64,000 nt of DNA, from the NCBI RefSeq assembly GCF_030295425.1, contig NZ_AP027081.1, positions 434,001 to 498,000 of the forward strand. Reading direction: 5' to 3'. Numbering within the stretch: position 1 is the stretch's first letter; each line of letters begins with the position of its first letter. Positions 19,946-29,104 of the stretch are shown here, one piece after another. The notes beneath the pieces were generated by a model. The model was given only the letters and a program-made list of their open reading frames with translations. It had not been told where the DNA came from and did no database searches. A program made the position numbers and the translations under genes. Source of the stretch: Mesoterricola sediminis (lineage in GTDB: Bacteria; Acidobacteriota; Holophagae; Holophagales; Holophagaceae).

Positions 19946-21075
19946 CCTGGCGCTGGCCCGTGCCACCCCGCTTCCTCGCCCTGGGCGGCTTCGTCTTCGC
20001 GGGGGACCTGAAGGCGGGCCCCCTCCTGTCCCGGCTGCCGGTGGACCTCACCCTCCTGACCGGGGCGATCCTGTCGGGCACGGTGCTCCTGCGCTGGCTC
20101 CGGGGGGCCCGGGTGGCCTCCGCCGCGGGCCTGGGCCTGGTCCTCGGCTGGTTCCTCACCTTCCTTCCCGGGGCGGCGGCCACGGCGGCCACCCCCTACG
20201 GCACCCGCAAGCTGGCCACCCTGGCCACGTTCAGCCTCCTGGCCGCCACGGCCCCCTTCTTCCTCGTGCGGGACCGGGCCGACCAGGCCCACGCCCTGGA
20301 GGGCCTCGCGTGCCTGTGCGGGGTGATCACCCTGGACGCCCTGTCGGGGATGGGGCAGGGGGGCCTCCAGCGCCTGGCCGCCTCCGGGGGCGGCACCATC
20401 GCCCTGGGCCGGGCCGCGGGGTTCCTCGCCCTGGCGGGGGCGGCCCGCTTCGCCGCGGGGGGGCGGACCGCCCCCCTCCACCTGGCCTTGGCGGCCGCGG
20501 GCACGGTGGCCGCCCTCTTTTCCGGGTCCCGGGGCCCCATGGGGGGCCTGGCCCTGGGCCTCGTCCTCCTCCTGGCCGCCGCGGGGCGGGGCCGTCTGCG
20601 CCTCCTCGCCGCCGCCGGGGCCTTGGCGGCGGCCCTCCACCTCTCCCTGGCCCTGGGGCCCGCCGGCTCCCTCCGGCGCGTGGCCGATTTCCTGCGGGGG
20701 GAGTTCGGGGCCTCGGAGGCCTACCGGGCCCTGGCCGCCTCCTCGGCCTGGGCCCGGATCCCGGGCGCGCCCCTGGGCCTCGGCCTGGGGGGCTTCGCCA
20801 CCCAGGTGGACCTGGACGCGGGGGTGGCCCGCCAGTACCCCCACAACCTCCTCCTGGAGACCACGCTGGAAGCCGGCTGGGCCTGCGGCCTGGCCACCGT
20901 GGCCCTCCTGGGGGCCGCCCTGGGGCGGGCGTGGCGCTCCGGGGAGGCCCTGCTCTTCGCGGGGGTGGGGTTCTGGACCCTGAACGCCCTGGTGAGCGGG
21001 GATGTGAACGACAACCGCCCCCTCTTCGCCCTCCTGGCCACCGCCCTGGCGCGTCCGGGGAAGGACCTCCCGTGA
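19942..21075 (+). CDS. O-antigen polymerase/ligase-like membrane protein (Wzy candidate)
   Basis: 377 aa, almost entirely membrane segments (about ten). A large periplasmic loop (about 240-300) contains GLGLGGFATQVDLD and YPHNLLLETTLEAGW; the PHNxxLE(T) motif is typical of the O-antigen ligase/Wzy_C family. Encoded directly after the flippase with an ATGA overlap. Polymerase versus ligase cannot be separated by sequence alone; the Wzx/Wzz neighbours favour polymerase. Confidence 0.8.
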   Translation: MTWRWPVPPRFLALGGFVFAGDLKAGPLLSRLPVDLTLLTGAILSGTVLLRWLRGARVASAAGLGLVLGWFLTFLPGAAATAATPYGTRKLATLATFSLLAATAPFFLVRDRADQAHALEGLACLCGVITLDALSGMGQGGLQRLAASGGGTIALGRAAGFLALAGAARFAAGGRTAPLHLALAAAGTVAALFSGSRGPMGGLALGLVLLLAAAGRGRLRLLAAAGALAAALHLSLALGPAGSLRRVADFLRGEFGASEAYRALAASSAWARIPGAPLGLGLGGFATQVDLDAGVARQYPHNLLLETTLEAGWACGLATVALLGAALGRAWRSGEALLFAGVGFWTLNALVSGDVNDNRPLFALLATALARPGKDLP

Positions 21076-22220
21076 GCCCGCGCCCCCTCGCCGTCGTCAC
21101 CTCGGCCCATCCCTGGGGCGATCCCCGGGTCTTCGGCCGGGAGCTCCAGGCCTGCCTGGACTGGGGCCTGCCCGTGGACCTGTACGCCCAGGCCCCCCCG
21201 GGCGCCGCGCCGGCCCTGCCGGCCGGGTTGCGCTTCCACCCGGTCCCCCCCGCCCGGGGCCGGCTGGGGCGGGTCCTGCGGGCGCTGGGCCTCTGGCGGC
21301 CCCTGCTCCGCAACGGGCCCTACCGCCTCGTCCACTTCCACGACCCCGAGCTCCTGCCCGCCATGGCCCTCCTGGCCCTGGCCCGGCCCGGCACCCACCT
21401 CCTCTTCGACATCCACGAGGACCTGCCGCTCCAGTTCCGCGCCAAGACCTACGTGCCCGAGCCCTTCCGCCGGCCCCTGGGCATCCTCGCCGCCTGGGCC
21501 CTTCACCTGGCGTCCCGGCTGTTCCATGGCTTCGCGCCGGCCACGGAGGCCATCGCCTCGGCCTGGCCCCCGGACGCCACCCGGGTGGTGCACAACTACC
21601 CCCGCACCCTCTTCCACCGCCCCGGGCCGGCCCCGGATCCGGACCGGGTGCTCTACATGGGGGGCCTGAGCCGGGAGCGGGGGCTCCTCCTCGCCCTGGA
21701 GGCGGTGCGCCGGGCGCGGGCCGTCCGGCCCGGCATGCGCCTGGAGGTGATCGGCTGGCTCCTGGACCGGGAGGTGGAGGCGGCCCTGGGCGCGGCCTCG
21801 GCCGAAGGCTGGTGCACCCACACGCCGACCCTGGGGGCCGAGGCCCTGGCGGAACGGGCGAGCGGGGCCGGCATCGGCCTGGTGACCCTGCTCCCCCTGG
21901 CCAACTACCAGGAGGCCCTCCCCACCAAGCTCTTCGAGTACATGGCCCTGGGCATCCCCGTCCTCGCCTCCGACTTCCCCCTGTGGCGGCGCCTCGTGGC
22001 GGGGAGCGGGGCCGGGCGGGTGGCCGCCCCCGAGCCGGCGGCGGTGGCCGGCGCCCTCCTGGCCATGGCCTCGGACCCCGCCGGCCTCGCCGCCCACGCC
22101 CGGCGGGGCCGCGAGGCCTACCTGGCCCGGTACCGCTGGGAGGCCGAGGCCCGCCACCTCCGCTGGCACCTGGCCCGGGCCGGCCTGCTCCCCCCCGAAC
22201 CCCCTGGAGACGCGCCATGA
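21072..22220 (+). CDS. Glycosyltransferase family 4 (GT-B)
   Basis: 382 aa from GTG 21072. GT-B enzyme: N-terminal acceptor half with HFHDPELLPAMALLAL and FDIHEDLPLQF; C-terminal nucleotide-sugar half with VLYMGGLSRERGLLLALEA and the retaining-type EALPTKLFEYMALGIPVLAS motif, in which the second Glu contacts the donor. Cytoplasmic/membrane-associated; adds one sugar to the undecaprenyl-linked unit. Donor and acceptor cannot be told from sequence. Confidence 0.88.
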   Translation: MSPRPLAVVTSAHPWGDPRVFGRELQACLDWGLPVDLYAQAPPGAAPALPAGLRFHPVPPARGRLGRVLRALGLWRPLLRNGPYRLVHFHDPELLPAMALLALARPGTHLLFDIHEDLPLQFRAKTYVPEPFRRPLGILAAWALHLASRLFHGFAPATEAIASAWPPDATRVVHNYPRTLFHRPGPAPDPDRVLYMGGLSRERGLLLALEAVRRARAVRPGMRLEVIGWLLDREVEAALGAASAEGWCTHTPTLGAEALAERASGAGIGLVTLLPLANYQEALPTKLFEYMALGIPVLASDFPLWRRLVAGSGAGRVAAPEPAAVAGALLAMASDPAGLAAHARRGREAYLARYRWEAEARHLRWHLARAGLLPPEPPGDAP

Positions 22221-23473
22221 ACATCCTGATCATCAATCCCTACGCCCTGGACCCGGACCAGGCGGGGGGCACCCGCCACTTCTCCCTGGCCCGGGCCCTC
22301 CAGGCCCGGGGCCACCGGGTGATGCTGGCGGCGGCCTCCTTCGATCACGGCGCGCGGGTGGACGTGCTGCCCCCGGGGCCCCCGGCGGCGCGCCGGGATC
22401 GGCACGGGGTGGCCTTCCTGCGCCTGCGCACGCCCCCGTACCGGGGGAATGGCGCCGGGCGCCTGTGGAACATGGTCGCCTTCGGGCGGGCCGTGGAGCG
22501 GGTGTTGCCCGCCCACTTGGACTTCCGCCCCGACGTGGTGGTGGGCAGCAGCCCCCACCCCTTCGGGGCCCGGGGCGGGCTCCGCCTGGCGCGGCGGATG
22601 GGCGTCCCCTTCGTCCTGGAACTCCGGGACGTGTGGCCCCAGTCCCTCACGGACGTGATGGGGGTGCCCCCCTGGCATCCGGTGATCTGGCTCCTGGGCC
22701 GCCTGGAGCGCGAGCTCTACCGGGGGGCGGACCACATCATCACCCTCCTGGCCCAGGTGGGGCCCCGGGTGGCCGCCCGGGGCGGGGATCCGGAGGCCCT
22801 CACGTGGGTGCCCAACGGCATCGACCTGGGCCTCGTCCCGACCCCCGGGCCGCCGGCGGACGCGGGTCCCTTCACAATCCTGTACGCCGGCTCCCACGGG
22901 GTCACCAACGCCCTGGACGTGCTCGTGGACGCCGCGGCGGAACTGCGGGGGGAGGCAGGACCCGACGGGCGCCCCTACCGCTTCGTCCTCCTGGGCACGG
23001 GCCCGGAGAAGCCGGCCCTGGAGGCCCGGGCCGCGCGCCTGGGTCTGGATGCCCTGGTCTTCCGGCCCCCCGTGCCCAAGCGGGCCGTCTACGGCTGCCT
23101 CGCCGAGGCGGACGCCTTCTGGGTGAGCGCCCGGGACAGCGGCCTGTGGGACTACGGCATCAGCTTCAACAAGCTCTACGACTTCATGGCCATGGCCCGC
23201 CCCACCCTCGCGGGGGTGCGGTCCCCCGGCAATCCCATCCTCCTGTCGGGGGGCGGGCTGATGGTGGCGCCGGGCTCGGCCCGGGCCATGGCCGACGGGG
23301 TGCGGGCGCTGGCGGCCGCGGGCCCCGGGGCCCGGCGGGAGATGGGCGAGCGGGCGCGTGCCTACGTGGCGGCCCATTTCGACATGGCCCACCTCGCCGC
23401 CCGCTTCGAAACGGCCCTGGAGGCGGCCCTGGCCCAGGCCCGGCGGGTGCGCGGAGGGGCCCATGCACGTTGA
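22217..23473 (+). CDS. Glycosyltransferase family 4 (WbuB-like)
   Basis: 418 aa. The N terminus MNILIINPYALDPDQAGGTR with FSLARALQARGHRVMLAA, then VVVGSSPHPFGARGGLRLAR and FVLELRDVWPQSLTD, is the pattern of WbuB-type GT4 enzymes that act on N-acetylated amino sugars. The donor domain has ILYAGSHGVTNALDVLVDA and GISFNKLYDFMAMARPTLAG. ATGA overlap with the preceding glycosyltransferase. A role in adding one of the amino sugars made by the operon is plausible. Confidence 0.88.
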   Translation: MNILIINPYALDPDQAGGTRHFSLARALQARGHRVMLAAASFDHGARVDVLPPGPPAARRDRHGVAFLRLRTPPYRGNGAGRLWNMVAFGRAVERVLPAHLDFRPDVVVGSSPHPFGARGGLRLARRMGVPFVLELRDVWPQSLTDVMGVPPWHPVIWLLGRLERELYRGADHIITLLAQVGPRVAARGGDPEALTWVPNGIDLGLVPTPGPPADAGPFTILYAGSHGVTNALDVLVDAAAELRGEAGPDGRPYRFVLLGTGPEKPALEARAARLGLDALVFRPPVPKRAVYGCLAEADAFWVSARDSGLWDYGISFNKLYDFMAMARPTLAGVRSPGNPILLSGGGLMVAPGSARAMADGVRALAAAGPGARREMGERARAYVAAHFDMAHLAARFETALEAALAQARRVRGGAHAR

Positions 23474-24488
23474 TCGCCTGGGGGCCGGCGATCCGGCCTG
23501 GACCGCCTTCCTGGGGGAGGTGGACCACGACTTCTACCACCTGCCGACGTACGTGGACCTGTGCGCCCTGCGCGAGGGGGGCGAGGCCGCGGCCTTCCTC
23601 GCCGCGGATGACCTCGGCGGTCTGCTGGTGCCCCTCATCCTCCGGCCCATTCCAGGGACGGACCAGCGGGACGCGGGGTCGCCCTACGGCTATCCCTGCC
23701 CCCTCCTGTCGGGGCCTCCGGAGCCCGCGCGCCTGGAGGCCCTGCTGGGCGCTTTCGCGGAGGCCTGCGGCCGGGAGGGCCTCGTGAGCGCCTTCCTCCG
23801 CCTCCATCCCCTCCTGCCCCTGCCCGCCATCCCCTGGGCGCGCTTCGGGACCCTGGTGGACCACGGCTGGACGATCTACCTGGACCTGACCCAGCCCCCG
23901 GAGGTCCTGGACCGCCAGACCCGCGCCAACCACCGCACGGGGGCCCGGCGCCTGCTGGAGCGGGGCTTCCGGGTGGTCCTGGACGCCTGGGACCGCCTGG
24001 ACGCCTTCGCCGCCCTCTACCTGGCCACCATGACCCAGCGGGACGCGGGACCGGCCTACCGCTTCGGCCTGGACTACTTCCAGGAACTGCACCTGCGCCT
24101 GGAGGGCCGGATGCACCTCGCCCTCGTGCTGGATCCGGCGGACACGGTGGCCGCCGGCGGCCTCTTCAGCCGGGTGGGGGGCCTCATGCAGTTCCACCTG
24201 GCGGGCACGGACCCGGCCTTCCGGGCCCTGGGGCCCTCCAAGCTCATGATCCTCCACATGCGGGACCAGGGGCGGGCCTGGGGCGCCCGGGCCCTCCACC
24301 TGGGCGGCGGGGTGGGCTGCGCCGAGGATTCCCTGGCCCTCTTCAAGCGGGGTTTCTCGCCCCTGGAAGCCCGCTTCCAGACCTTCCGCATGGTCCTGCT
24401 GCCGGAGGCATACCGGGCCCTCGGCGGCGCCGCGCCCGGGGACGGCTTCTTCCCCGCCTATCGATCGCCCGGAGGCGTCCATGCCTGA
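23463..24488 (+). CDS. FemAB/GNAT-like acyl- or aminoacyltransferase
   Basis: 341 aa. The second half has the GNAT-fold pattern of FemAB-like proteins: ANHRTGARRLLERGF, LYLATMTQRDAGPAYRFG, LVLDPADTVAAGGLFSR, and the terminal GGVGCAEDSLALFKRGFSP, similar to the end of exosortase/EPS-linked FemAB acyltransferases. It starts inside the end of the preceding gene (11-bp overlap) and overlaps the ATP-grasp gene by 8 bp. The likely job is acylation or aminoacylation of a sugar amino group; the donor is unknown. Confidence 0.72.
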   Translation: MHVDRLGAGDPAWTAFLGEVDHDFYHLPTYVDLCALREGGEAAAFLAADDLGGLLVPLILRPIPGTDQRDAGSPYGYPCPLLSGPPEPARLEALLGAFAEACGREGLVSAFLRLHPLLPLPAIPWARFGTLVDHGWTIYLDLTQPPEVLDRQTRANHRTGARRLLERGFRVVLDAWDRLDAFAALYLATMTQRDAGPAYRFGLDYFQELHLRLEGRMHLALVLDPADTVAAGGLFSRVGGLMQFHLAGTDPAFRALGPSKLMILHMRDQGRAWGARALHLGGGVGCAEDSLALFKRGFSPLEARFQTFRMVLLPEAYRALGGAAPGDGFFPAYRSPGGVHA

Positions 24489-25449
24489 ACCCGAACGACC
24501 CCTGACCCTCCTCCGCACGGCGGCGGGGTCCCCGCCCTCCGTCACCCAGTACCGGGCCTTCCGGGAGCTGGGGTGCCGCATCGTCGCCGCGGACTGCGAG
24601 CCCCGCTCGGTGGGTTTCGCCTTCGCGGACGCGGCCCACGTGGTGCCCCGGGTGGGGGCGCCCGGCTACCTGGACCACATGGTGGACCTGTGCCGGCGCG
24701 AGCGGGTGGACCTCTTCCTGCCGGCCCTGGACGAGGAGCTGGTCCTCTGCGCCCGCCACCGGGAGCGCTTCCGGGAGGCGGGGACCCGCATCCTCGTGAG
24801 TTCGGTGGCGGCCCTGGAGGCCTGCACGGACAAGCTGGTCACCTACCAGCGCTTCCGGGAACTGGGCGTGCCCACCCCCGCCACCCTGCCTTCGGAGGCC
24901 TACCGGCCCGGGGACCTGGAGGGGTGGCCCCTCGTCCTGAAACCGCGCCGGGGCCGGGGCGGGCAGGGGGTCCACCTGCTCCGGGACGCGGAGGAGGCGG
25001 CCTTCCTGGCGGGCCGCACCCCGGACGCCGTCGTCCAGGCCTTCTGTCCCGGCGAGGAGCTGACCCTGGACGTGCTGGCCGATCCGGACAGTGAGGTGCG
25101 CATCCTCGCCCCCCGGCGCCGCTTGGCGGTGGATTCGGGCATCTCCTCCCGGGGGGCGACCTGCTGGCGGGAGGACCTGCTGGAGCCCGTGCGGCGGATC
25201 GTCCAGGGCTTCGGCCTCGCCGGCCCCTTGAACATCCAGTGCTTCGTGGCCGAGGGGCCCCGCTTCACGGAAGTGAACGCGCGCATCGCGGGGACGGCCA
25301 TCCTCTCCCAGGCCGCCGGGGTGCCCTTCTTCCAGGGGGTGCTGGCCCTGGCCCGGGGGCAGCGGCCCCCGGCCTGGCTCCAGCCGCCGCCCCCCCTGGA
25401 GATGGCCCGGTACTGGGAGGAACACTACCGCCGGCCGGCGGAGGGCTGA
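24481..25449 (+). CDS. ATP-grasp domain protein (carbamoyl-phosphate-synthase-like)
   Basis: 322 aa. N-terminal pre-ATP-grasp domain (RELGCRIVAADCEPRSVGF, FLPALDEELVLCARHRE), then the ATP-grasp fold: TDKLVTYQRFRELGVPTPAT, PLVLKPRRGRGGQGVHL (ATP loop), VVQAFCPGEELTLDVLA, and the metal-binding end FTEVNARIAGTAILSQAAG. Such enzymes in polysaccharide clusters form amide bonds from an acyl-phosphate. Next to the FemAB-like transferase, it may supply or attach an amino-acid-like decoration; inference. Confidence 0.85.
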   Translation: MPEPERPLTLLRTAAGSPPSVTQYRAFRELGCRIVAADCEPRSVGFAFADAAHVVPRVGAPGYLDHMVDLCRRERVDLFLPALDEELVLCARHRERFREAGTRILVSSVAALEACTDKLVTYQRFRELGVPTPATLPSEAYRPGDLEGWPLVLKPRRGRGGQGVHLLRDAEEAAFLAGRTPDAVVQAFCPGEELTLDVLADPDSEVRILAPRRRLAVDSGISSRGATCWREDLLEPVRRIVQGFGLAGPLNIQCFVAEGPRFTEVNARIAGTAILSQAAGVPFFQGVLALARGQRPPAWLQPPPPLEMARYWEEHYRRPAEG

Positions 25450-25451
25450 CC

Positions 25452-26129
25452 ATGGGGAGCCTGCTGGCGGTCGGCTTCGACCTGGACTACACCCTCTGGG
25501 ACCACGGCCGGTTCGCGGAGACCTTCTTCGCGGCCGTGGCCGGCGAGGTGGGCGGGCGGCTCGGCCTGGCCCCCGCCCGGGTGGAGGCCGAGCTGCGGCG
25601 GGCCTGGCGGGACCTCACGCCCGGGCACCCCCGGCTCTTCGACACGGCCCTGGCCCGCCTCGGCTCGGCGGACCCCGCCCTCGCGGCGGACCTGGTGGCG
25701 CGGTACCGGCGCCACCGGCCCCCCATCCGCCCCTACCCCGGGGCCCTGCCCCTGCTGGAGGCCCTGCGCCGCAAAGGCCTGCGCCTCTTCCTCGTGACCG
25801 ACGGCGGGGCGGCGGTCCAGCGCTACAAGGTGGAGGCCCTGGGGCTGGCCAGCGCCTTCGACGCCCGGGTCTTCACCGGCGATTTCCCGGCCCTGCTCCG
25901 CAAGCCGAGCCCCTTCCCCTTCCTGGTCGCGTGCCGGGGCCTCGGGGTGCCGCCCCGCCGCTGCGCCTTCGTGGGGGACAACCCGGAAACGGATTTCGAG
26001 GCGCCCCGCTGCCTGGGCATGCTGGCCATCGGCGTCACCACGGGGCCCTACGCGGAACTGCCCCCGGCGGCGGGCCTGGGGCCCCACCGGCGCGTGCGGG
26101 ACCTGCGGGACCTGGAGGACCTGGCATGA
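25452..26129 (+). CDS. HAD-superfamily hydrolase
   Basis: 225 aa. All HAD motifs are visible: motif I GFDLDYTLWD (nucleophile Asp about residue 10 and second Asp +2), motif II in LFLVTDGG, the Lys of motif III in LLRKPSPFPF, and motif IV in FVGDNPETDFEA. A helical cap lies between motifs I and II. Probably a sugar-phosphate or nucleotide phosphatase. ATGA overlap with the following sugar transferase. Confidence 0.87.
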   Translation: MGSLLAVGFDLDYTLWDHGRFAETFFAAVAGEVGGRLGLAPARVEAELRRAWRDLTPGHPRLFDTALARLGSADPALAADLVARYRRHRPPIRPYPGALPLLEALRRKGLRLFLVTDGGAAVQRYKVEALGLASAFDARVFTGDFPALLRKPSPFPFLVACRGLGVPPRRCAFVGDNPETDFEAPRCLGMLAIGVTTGPYAELPPAAGLGPHRRVRDLRDLEDLA

Positions 26130-26755
26130 TCGGCCTGAAGGTGAAGCGGGCCTTCGATCTCGTCGTGGCCCTGGTCCTGCTGGCCCTCGCCGGCCCCTTC
26201 CTGCTCCTGGTGGCCCTGGCCATCCGCCTGGACTCGCCGGGGCCGGCCCTCTTTCGCCAGGCCCGCCTGGGGCTGGGGGGGCGCGTGTTCTCCATCTTCA
26301 AGTTCCGGACCATGCGGGCCGGCGGGGACGCCGGCAGCCTGGTCACCCATCGGGACGACCCGCGCATCACCCGGGTGGGGCGCCTCCTGCGGGCCACGCG
26401 CCTGGACGAGCTGCCCCAGCTCCTGAACGTGGTGCGGGGGGAGATGAGCCTGGTGGGGCCGCGGCCCCTCCTGCCCGAATACCTGCCCTACTACGCCCCC
26501 GGCGACCGGCGGCGCATGGACGTGCCCCCGGGCATGACCGGCTGGCAACAGGTGAACGGCGCCGCCCGCCACACCTGGCGGGAGCGCATCGCCCTGGACC
26601 TCCACTATGTGGACCACCGGACCTTCCTCCTGGACCTGCGCATCCTCCTGCGCACCGTCCGCGTGGTCCTGCGGGCCGACACCGTCTATGCCCCGGACGG
26701 GTCCCAGACCAGCGGCGTGCCCGACGGCGCCCCCCGGGACGGAGGCCGCCCGTGA
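26126..26755 (+). CDS. Initiating undecaprenyl-phosphate sugar-1-phosphate transferase (PglC-like)
   Basis: 209 aa, the small monotopic phosphoglycosyltransferase form. A single N-terminal re-entrant hydrophobic segment (RAFDLVVALVLLALAGPFLL) leads into the catalytic domain: SPGPALFRQARLG, FSIFKFRTM, ATRLDELPQLLNVV (catalytic Asp-Glu) and LVGPRPLLPEY. It loads the first sugar phosphate onto undecaprenyl phosphate. Given the CapD-type gene at the head of the operon, the substrate is probably a modified UDP-HexNAc. Confidence 0.92.
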   Translation: MIGLKVKRAFDLVVALVLLALAGPFLLLVALAIRLDSPGPALFRQARLGLGGRVFSIFKFRTMRAGGDAGSLVTHRDDPRITRVGRLLRATRLDELPQLLNVVRGEMSLVGPRPLLPEYLPYYAPGDRRRMDVPPGMTGWQQVNGAARHTWRERIALDLHYVDHRTFLLDLRILLRTVRVVLRADTVYAPDGSQTSGVPDGAPRDGGRP

Positions 26756-27423
26756 GCCGCCTGGTCAAGCTCGTGGTGGCGCCCCACGCGGACGACGAGG
26801 TGCTGGGCGCGGGCGGGGCCATGGCCCGCTGGGCGGGGGAGGGCCACGCGGTGCACGTGGTGGTGGCCACCCGCGGCTATCCGCCCCTGTTCGCCCCCGA
26901 GGCCGAGGCCCGCTGCCGGGAGGAGGCCGTCCAGGCGCATCGCCGCCTGGGCGTGGCGACCACCCGGTTCCTGGACCTGCCCGCCGCGGGCCTGGACACC
27001 CTCCAGCACCGGGAGCTGAACGCCCGGCTCCTGACCTGCCTTCAGGATCTGGCGCCGGATGAGCTGTACCTGCCCTTCGTGGGGGACCTGCACCGGGACC
27101 ACCAGCTCGTCTTCCTCTCCGCCCTCGTGGCCGGGCGGCCTTCCGGGCCGGTCTATCCCCACCGCATCTATGCCTACGAGACCCTCTCCGAAACCAACTG
27201 GAACGCGCCCTACCTGTCGCCCGCCTTCACCCCCAACCACTTCGTGGACATCGGGCCCACCCTGGACGCCAAGCTGGAGGCCTTCGCCCTCTTCCGGTCC
27301 CAGGTGAAGGAGCCCCCCCACGAGCGGAGCCTCATGGCCCTGCGGGCCCTGGCCGTGCTGCGGGGGGCGACGGTGGGCCTGCCGGCGGCCGAAGCCTTCG
27401 TGACCATCCGCACGGTCGCCTGA
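26752..27423 (+). CDS. PIG-L family N-acetyl-sugar deacetylase
   Basis: 223 aa from GTG 26752. The zinc-binding motif PHADDEVLGAGGAM at the N terminus and LHRDHQLVF in the middle are the family signatures (AHxDDE and HxxH type). It probably removes an N-acetyl group from a sugar intermediate, freeing an amine that the FemAB/ATP-grasp pair could then modify. It is the last gene of the operon and overlaps the initiating transferase by 4 bp. Confidence 0.88.
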   Translation: MSRLVKLVVAPHADDEVLGAGGAMARWAGEGHAVHVVVATRGYPPLFAPEAEARCREEAVQAHRRLGVATTRFLDLPAAGLDTLQHRELNARLLTCLQDLAPDELYLPFVGDLHRDHQLVFLSALVAGRPSGPVYPHRIYAYETLSETNWNAPYLSPAFTPNHFVDIGPTLDAKLEAFALFRSQVKEPPHERSLMALRALAVLRGATVGLPAAEAFVTIRTVA

Positions 27424-27518
27424 AGTCCCGATTCCGGAATGCGGATCCCGGATGGGGACGGCGGGGCGCCGCCGCCGGCCGCTTCGCCCCCGCTTCCGCC
27501 CCCCGCCCTCGCGCCGGT

Positions 27519-27542
27519 GCCCGCGGCGCGCGGGCCGCGGGC
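27519..27542 (+). terminator. Candidate terminator hairpin after the polysaccharide operon
   Basis: A perfect 9-bp stem, GCCCGCGGC / GCCGCGGGC with a 6-nt loop, lies in the 223-bp gap after the last operon gene. No T-run follows, so intrinsic termination is uncertain. The rest of the gap is very GC-rich and holds no recognisable gene. Confidence 0.35.
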
Positions 27543-27646
27543 CCGCCCCGGAGGCGCGGGAGATGGCGGAGGTTCAGGGAGGCATCCTCCTTGCCAGGGA
27601 GGGGGGCACCCCGGCTGTTCCGGGGCTCCACCCACGAGGATGCTTC

Positions 27647-29053
27647 ATGACCTGTCGTGCAACTTGTTTGCTGGCTTTCGCGGCCGTCGCCCACGCCGGC
27701 GGCCCCGGATCCCTGCCCCTGCTGCTCGCGGCTCCGGCCGCGGTGCGGGAGGGCACCCCGGTGTCGGCGCCGGCCCTGATCACGGCGGGGATGAAAGCCG
27801 TGCTCGCCTCCGTGCCCGCCCAGGCGGGCGCCACCTACCAGTGGACCGTGGACAACGGGACCCTCGTGGGCGCCAGCGCCAACGCCGCGGTGTACTTCAA
27901 CGCGCCGGCCGAACCGGGCACCGTCACCCCCACCTGCCGGGTCACGGTGGGCGGGGTCACGTCCGTGTACACCCGCAGCCTTCCCGTGGTGGCCCCCCTG
28001 ACGCCCACGCCCGTCTGGTACGGGTCCGGCTGGTCCGCCGACGCCCTCGCCAACACCGTGGTGGGCGGCCCCACCGGCAACGTGGTGAGCTACCGGTTCC
28101 AGGCCCAGCAATCCCAGGTCCTGGAGGCCATCCGCATCTTCTTCATCTGGTCCACCACCAAGGCGGGCTATGCCTCCGGCCTGGGGGGGACCGTGCGGGT
28201 CGACCTGATGGGTGATGACGGATCGGCCAGCCATCTGCCCGGAGGGCCGGTCCTCGCGACGGTGTCGTACGGCAGCATCATCCCCCAGAACAACTACTAC
28301 CCCCGGCTCACCTTCCCCCTCCCGGCGCAGCTGACGGCCGGATCCCTCTACCATCTGGTCTTCACCAACGTGGACCCGGACCCGGCCAACAACTGGATCT
28401 CCCTGGACACCCTCTGGACGGACGCCGCCACGGCCCCCATGCAGCCGGTCCTCCCGGACCCGGCCTTCGCGGTGCTCTTCCGGACGGCCACCGGGGCCTG
28501 GCGCCTGCGCCAGGGCTTCACGCCGACGCTGGGCCTCTACTACACCAGCGCCACCCAGGGCAACGGCTACATGGAGGTGTGGTCCACCAACCCCAAGCCC
28601 ATCTCGGGCCCCGCCGCCGTGCGGGAGGTGTTCACCGTCTCGGGGCCCAGCCGGACCTTCAGCAGCGTGAACGTGCGGCTCCAGCGCACCGCCGGGGAGG
28701 GTCCCCTCACCGTGCGCGTGGAGGAGGGGGACGGGACCCTGGTGGAGGCCGTCGAGGTCCCGGCCAGCGCCGTGCTCCAGGGCGTGCCCGCCTGGATCCA
28801 GGTCCCCTTCACCCAGGCCCACGCGCTGAACAGCGGCGTGGCCTACCACCTGGTGCTCACCGCCCCGGCCGGGACCACGTACGCCGCCTTCCCCATCCGG
28901 AAGGGCCTGGACAAGGGCTTCACCCCGGCCATGGTGTTCCCCGACGGCTATGCCCAGTTCACCACCTCCGCGCCCGGAGGCTGGACGGGCTGGGACATGT
29001 GGGGCACGCCGAACCTCACCTTCAGCGACCTCCAGTTCGCCTTCGTGCCCTGA
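27647..29053 (+). CDS. Secreted protein of unknown function, paralog A
   Basis: 468 aa, start ATG 27647 with GAGG about 8 nt upstream. A signal peptide is clear (MTCRATCLLAFAAVAHAGG). Residues about 25-120 look like an Ig/PKD-type domain (YQWTVDNGTLVGASANAAVY, CRVTVGGVTSVYTRSLPVV). The remaining 340 residues are homologous to the next gene: LEAIRIFFIWSTTKAGY, GGTVRVDLMGDDG, SLYHLVFTNVDPDPANNWIS, KGLDKGFTPAMVFPDGY and WTGWDMWG. No catalytic motif is seen. The beta-rich sequence with WYHLVF-like strands suggests two jelly-roll or carbohydrate-binding-like modules. It lies just after the polysaccharide operon and may bind or display that polymer; this is speculation. Confidence 0.8.
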   Translation: MTCRATCLLAFAAVAHAGGPGSLPLLLAAPAAVREGTPVSAPALITAGMKAVLASVPAQAGATYQWTVDNGTLVGASANAAVYFNAPAEPGTVTPTCRVTVGGVTSVYTRSLPVVAPLTPTPVWYGSGWSADALANTVVGGPTGNVVSYRFQAQQSQVLEAIRIFFIWSTTKAGYASGLGGTVRVDLMGDDGSASHLPGGPVLATVSYGSIIPQNNYYPRLTFPLPAQLTAGSLYHLVFTNVDPDPANNWISLDTLWTDAATAPMQPVLPDPAFAVLFRTATGAWRLRQGFTPTLGLYYTSATQGNGYMEVWSTNPKPISGPAAVREVFTVSGPSRTFSSVNVRLQRTAGEGPLTVRVEEGDGTLVEAVEVPASAVLQGVPAWIQVPFTQAHALNSGVAYHLVLTAPAGTTYAAFPIRKGLDKGFTPAMVFPDGYAQFTTSAPGGWTGWDMWGTPNLTFSDLQFAFVP

Positions 29054-29104
29054 GGGGGGACCGGGCCGTCCCGAGCGGCATCCAACGTGGCCAGGGAGGA
29101 TGCC

